This document shows, piece by piece, positions 63,886-64,000 of a stretch of 64,000 bases of DNA (the stretch's first letter is position 1; each line of letters starts with the position of its first letter). The stretch is from Batillaria attramentaria (Eukaryota; Mollusca; Gastropoda; Batillariidae), in the NCBI GenBank assembly GCA_018292915.2, contig JACVVK020000215.1, positions 1-64,000 on the forward strand. Direction: 5' to 3'. The position numbers were made by a program, and so were the translations under genes. The notes under the pieces were generated by a model. That model was given only the letters and a program-made list of their open reading frames with translations. It did no database searches and was not told where the DNA came from.

Positions 63886-64000
63886 CCCGCTACATGACAA
63901 GACAGGTTAAAAAGAACAAACCACTGCAGACGATTAGGAGCCACGTCAAGCAACTGTTACGCAAAGTGTGGGCCTTCCCCGCTGGGCCCAAGACGTAGTA
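63886..64000 (+). repeat. Dispersed repeat R3, copy 3, cut by window end
   Basis: CTACATGACAAGACAGG, GAGCCACGTCAAGCAACTG and GTGTGGGCCTTCCC align with the other two copies. Confidence 0.55.

Overview
The window is eukaryotic, intron-rich and repeat-laden. Small exons have GT-AG borders and consistent phases, (TG)n/(CA)n microsatellites recur every few kilobases, and tRNA-headed SINEs and DNA-transposon remnants fill the introns. MAM, SRCR and VWC modules, a THAP domain and the repeat style point to a metazoan, most likely a mollusc (perhaps a gastropod). The phylum is an inference.

The core is a tandem cluster of one secreted-protein gene family. Three long genes lie head to tail on the plus strand. 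Gene A (4302-20407) has its 5' exons outside the window. Gene B (21401-36151) and gene C (37023-58018) are complete from ATG to a stop. Each full copy reads: signal peptide, BRICHOS-like domain, MAM, MAM, Thr/Ser/Pro linker built from mini-exons, MAM, two-exon six-cysteine SRCR domain, five-cysteine half of a VWC domain. The B product is about 870 residues. A fourth plus-strand copy, D (58573-59811), shows only the signal peptide and the first part of the BRICHOS-like region. A fifth, diverged copy, E (60541-63001, minus strand), runs toward D and supplies a SRCR second half and a complete ten-cysteine VWC domain with a clean stop. No lesions were found in the A-C domain exons. The end of the C-terminus in A-C is uncertain, because the splice phase leads into an early stop.

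The introns carry a layered record of transposition that can be read by comparing paralogous introns of B and C. There are at least five SINE-like families; the commonest is about 172 bp, with more than a dozen copies, many flanked by 10-15 bp target duplications. A 405 bp long-inverted-repeat MITE with an 8 bp duplication sits in intron 1 of B. Four copies of a 1.8-5.8 kb element end in a palindrome and sit in poly-T; one copy is nested inside another. A 2.2 kb TIR element with CTATAG duplications lies inside that nest. Gene C also carries a 989 bp TTAA-flanked element encoding a THAP domain and a 368 bp hAT-like element. Gene B preserves the empty sites for several of the C insertions, and C preserves one for B.

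Layout: 1-4301 repeats and a short satellite upstream of the first visible A exon; 4302-20407 gene A; 20408-21400 intergenic; 21401-36151 gene B; 36152-37022 intergenic with a promoter block shared with B; 37023-58018 gene C, whose intron 8 holds a 7.9 kb nested insertion; 58573-59811 gene D; 60541-63001 gene E (minus); 63002-64000 E intron or flank.
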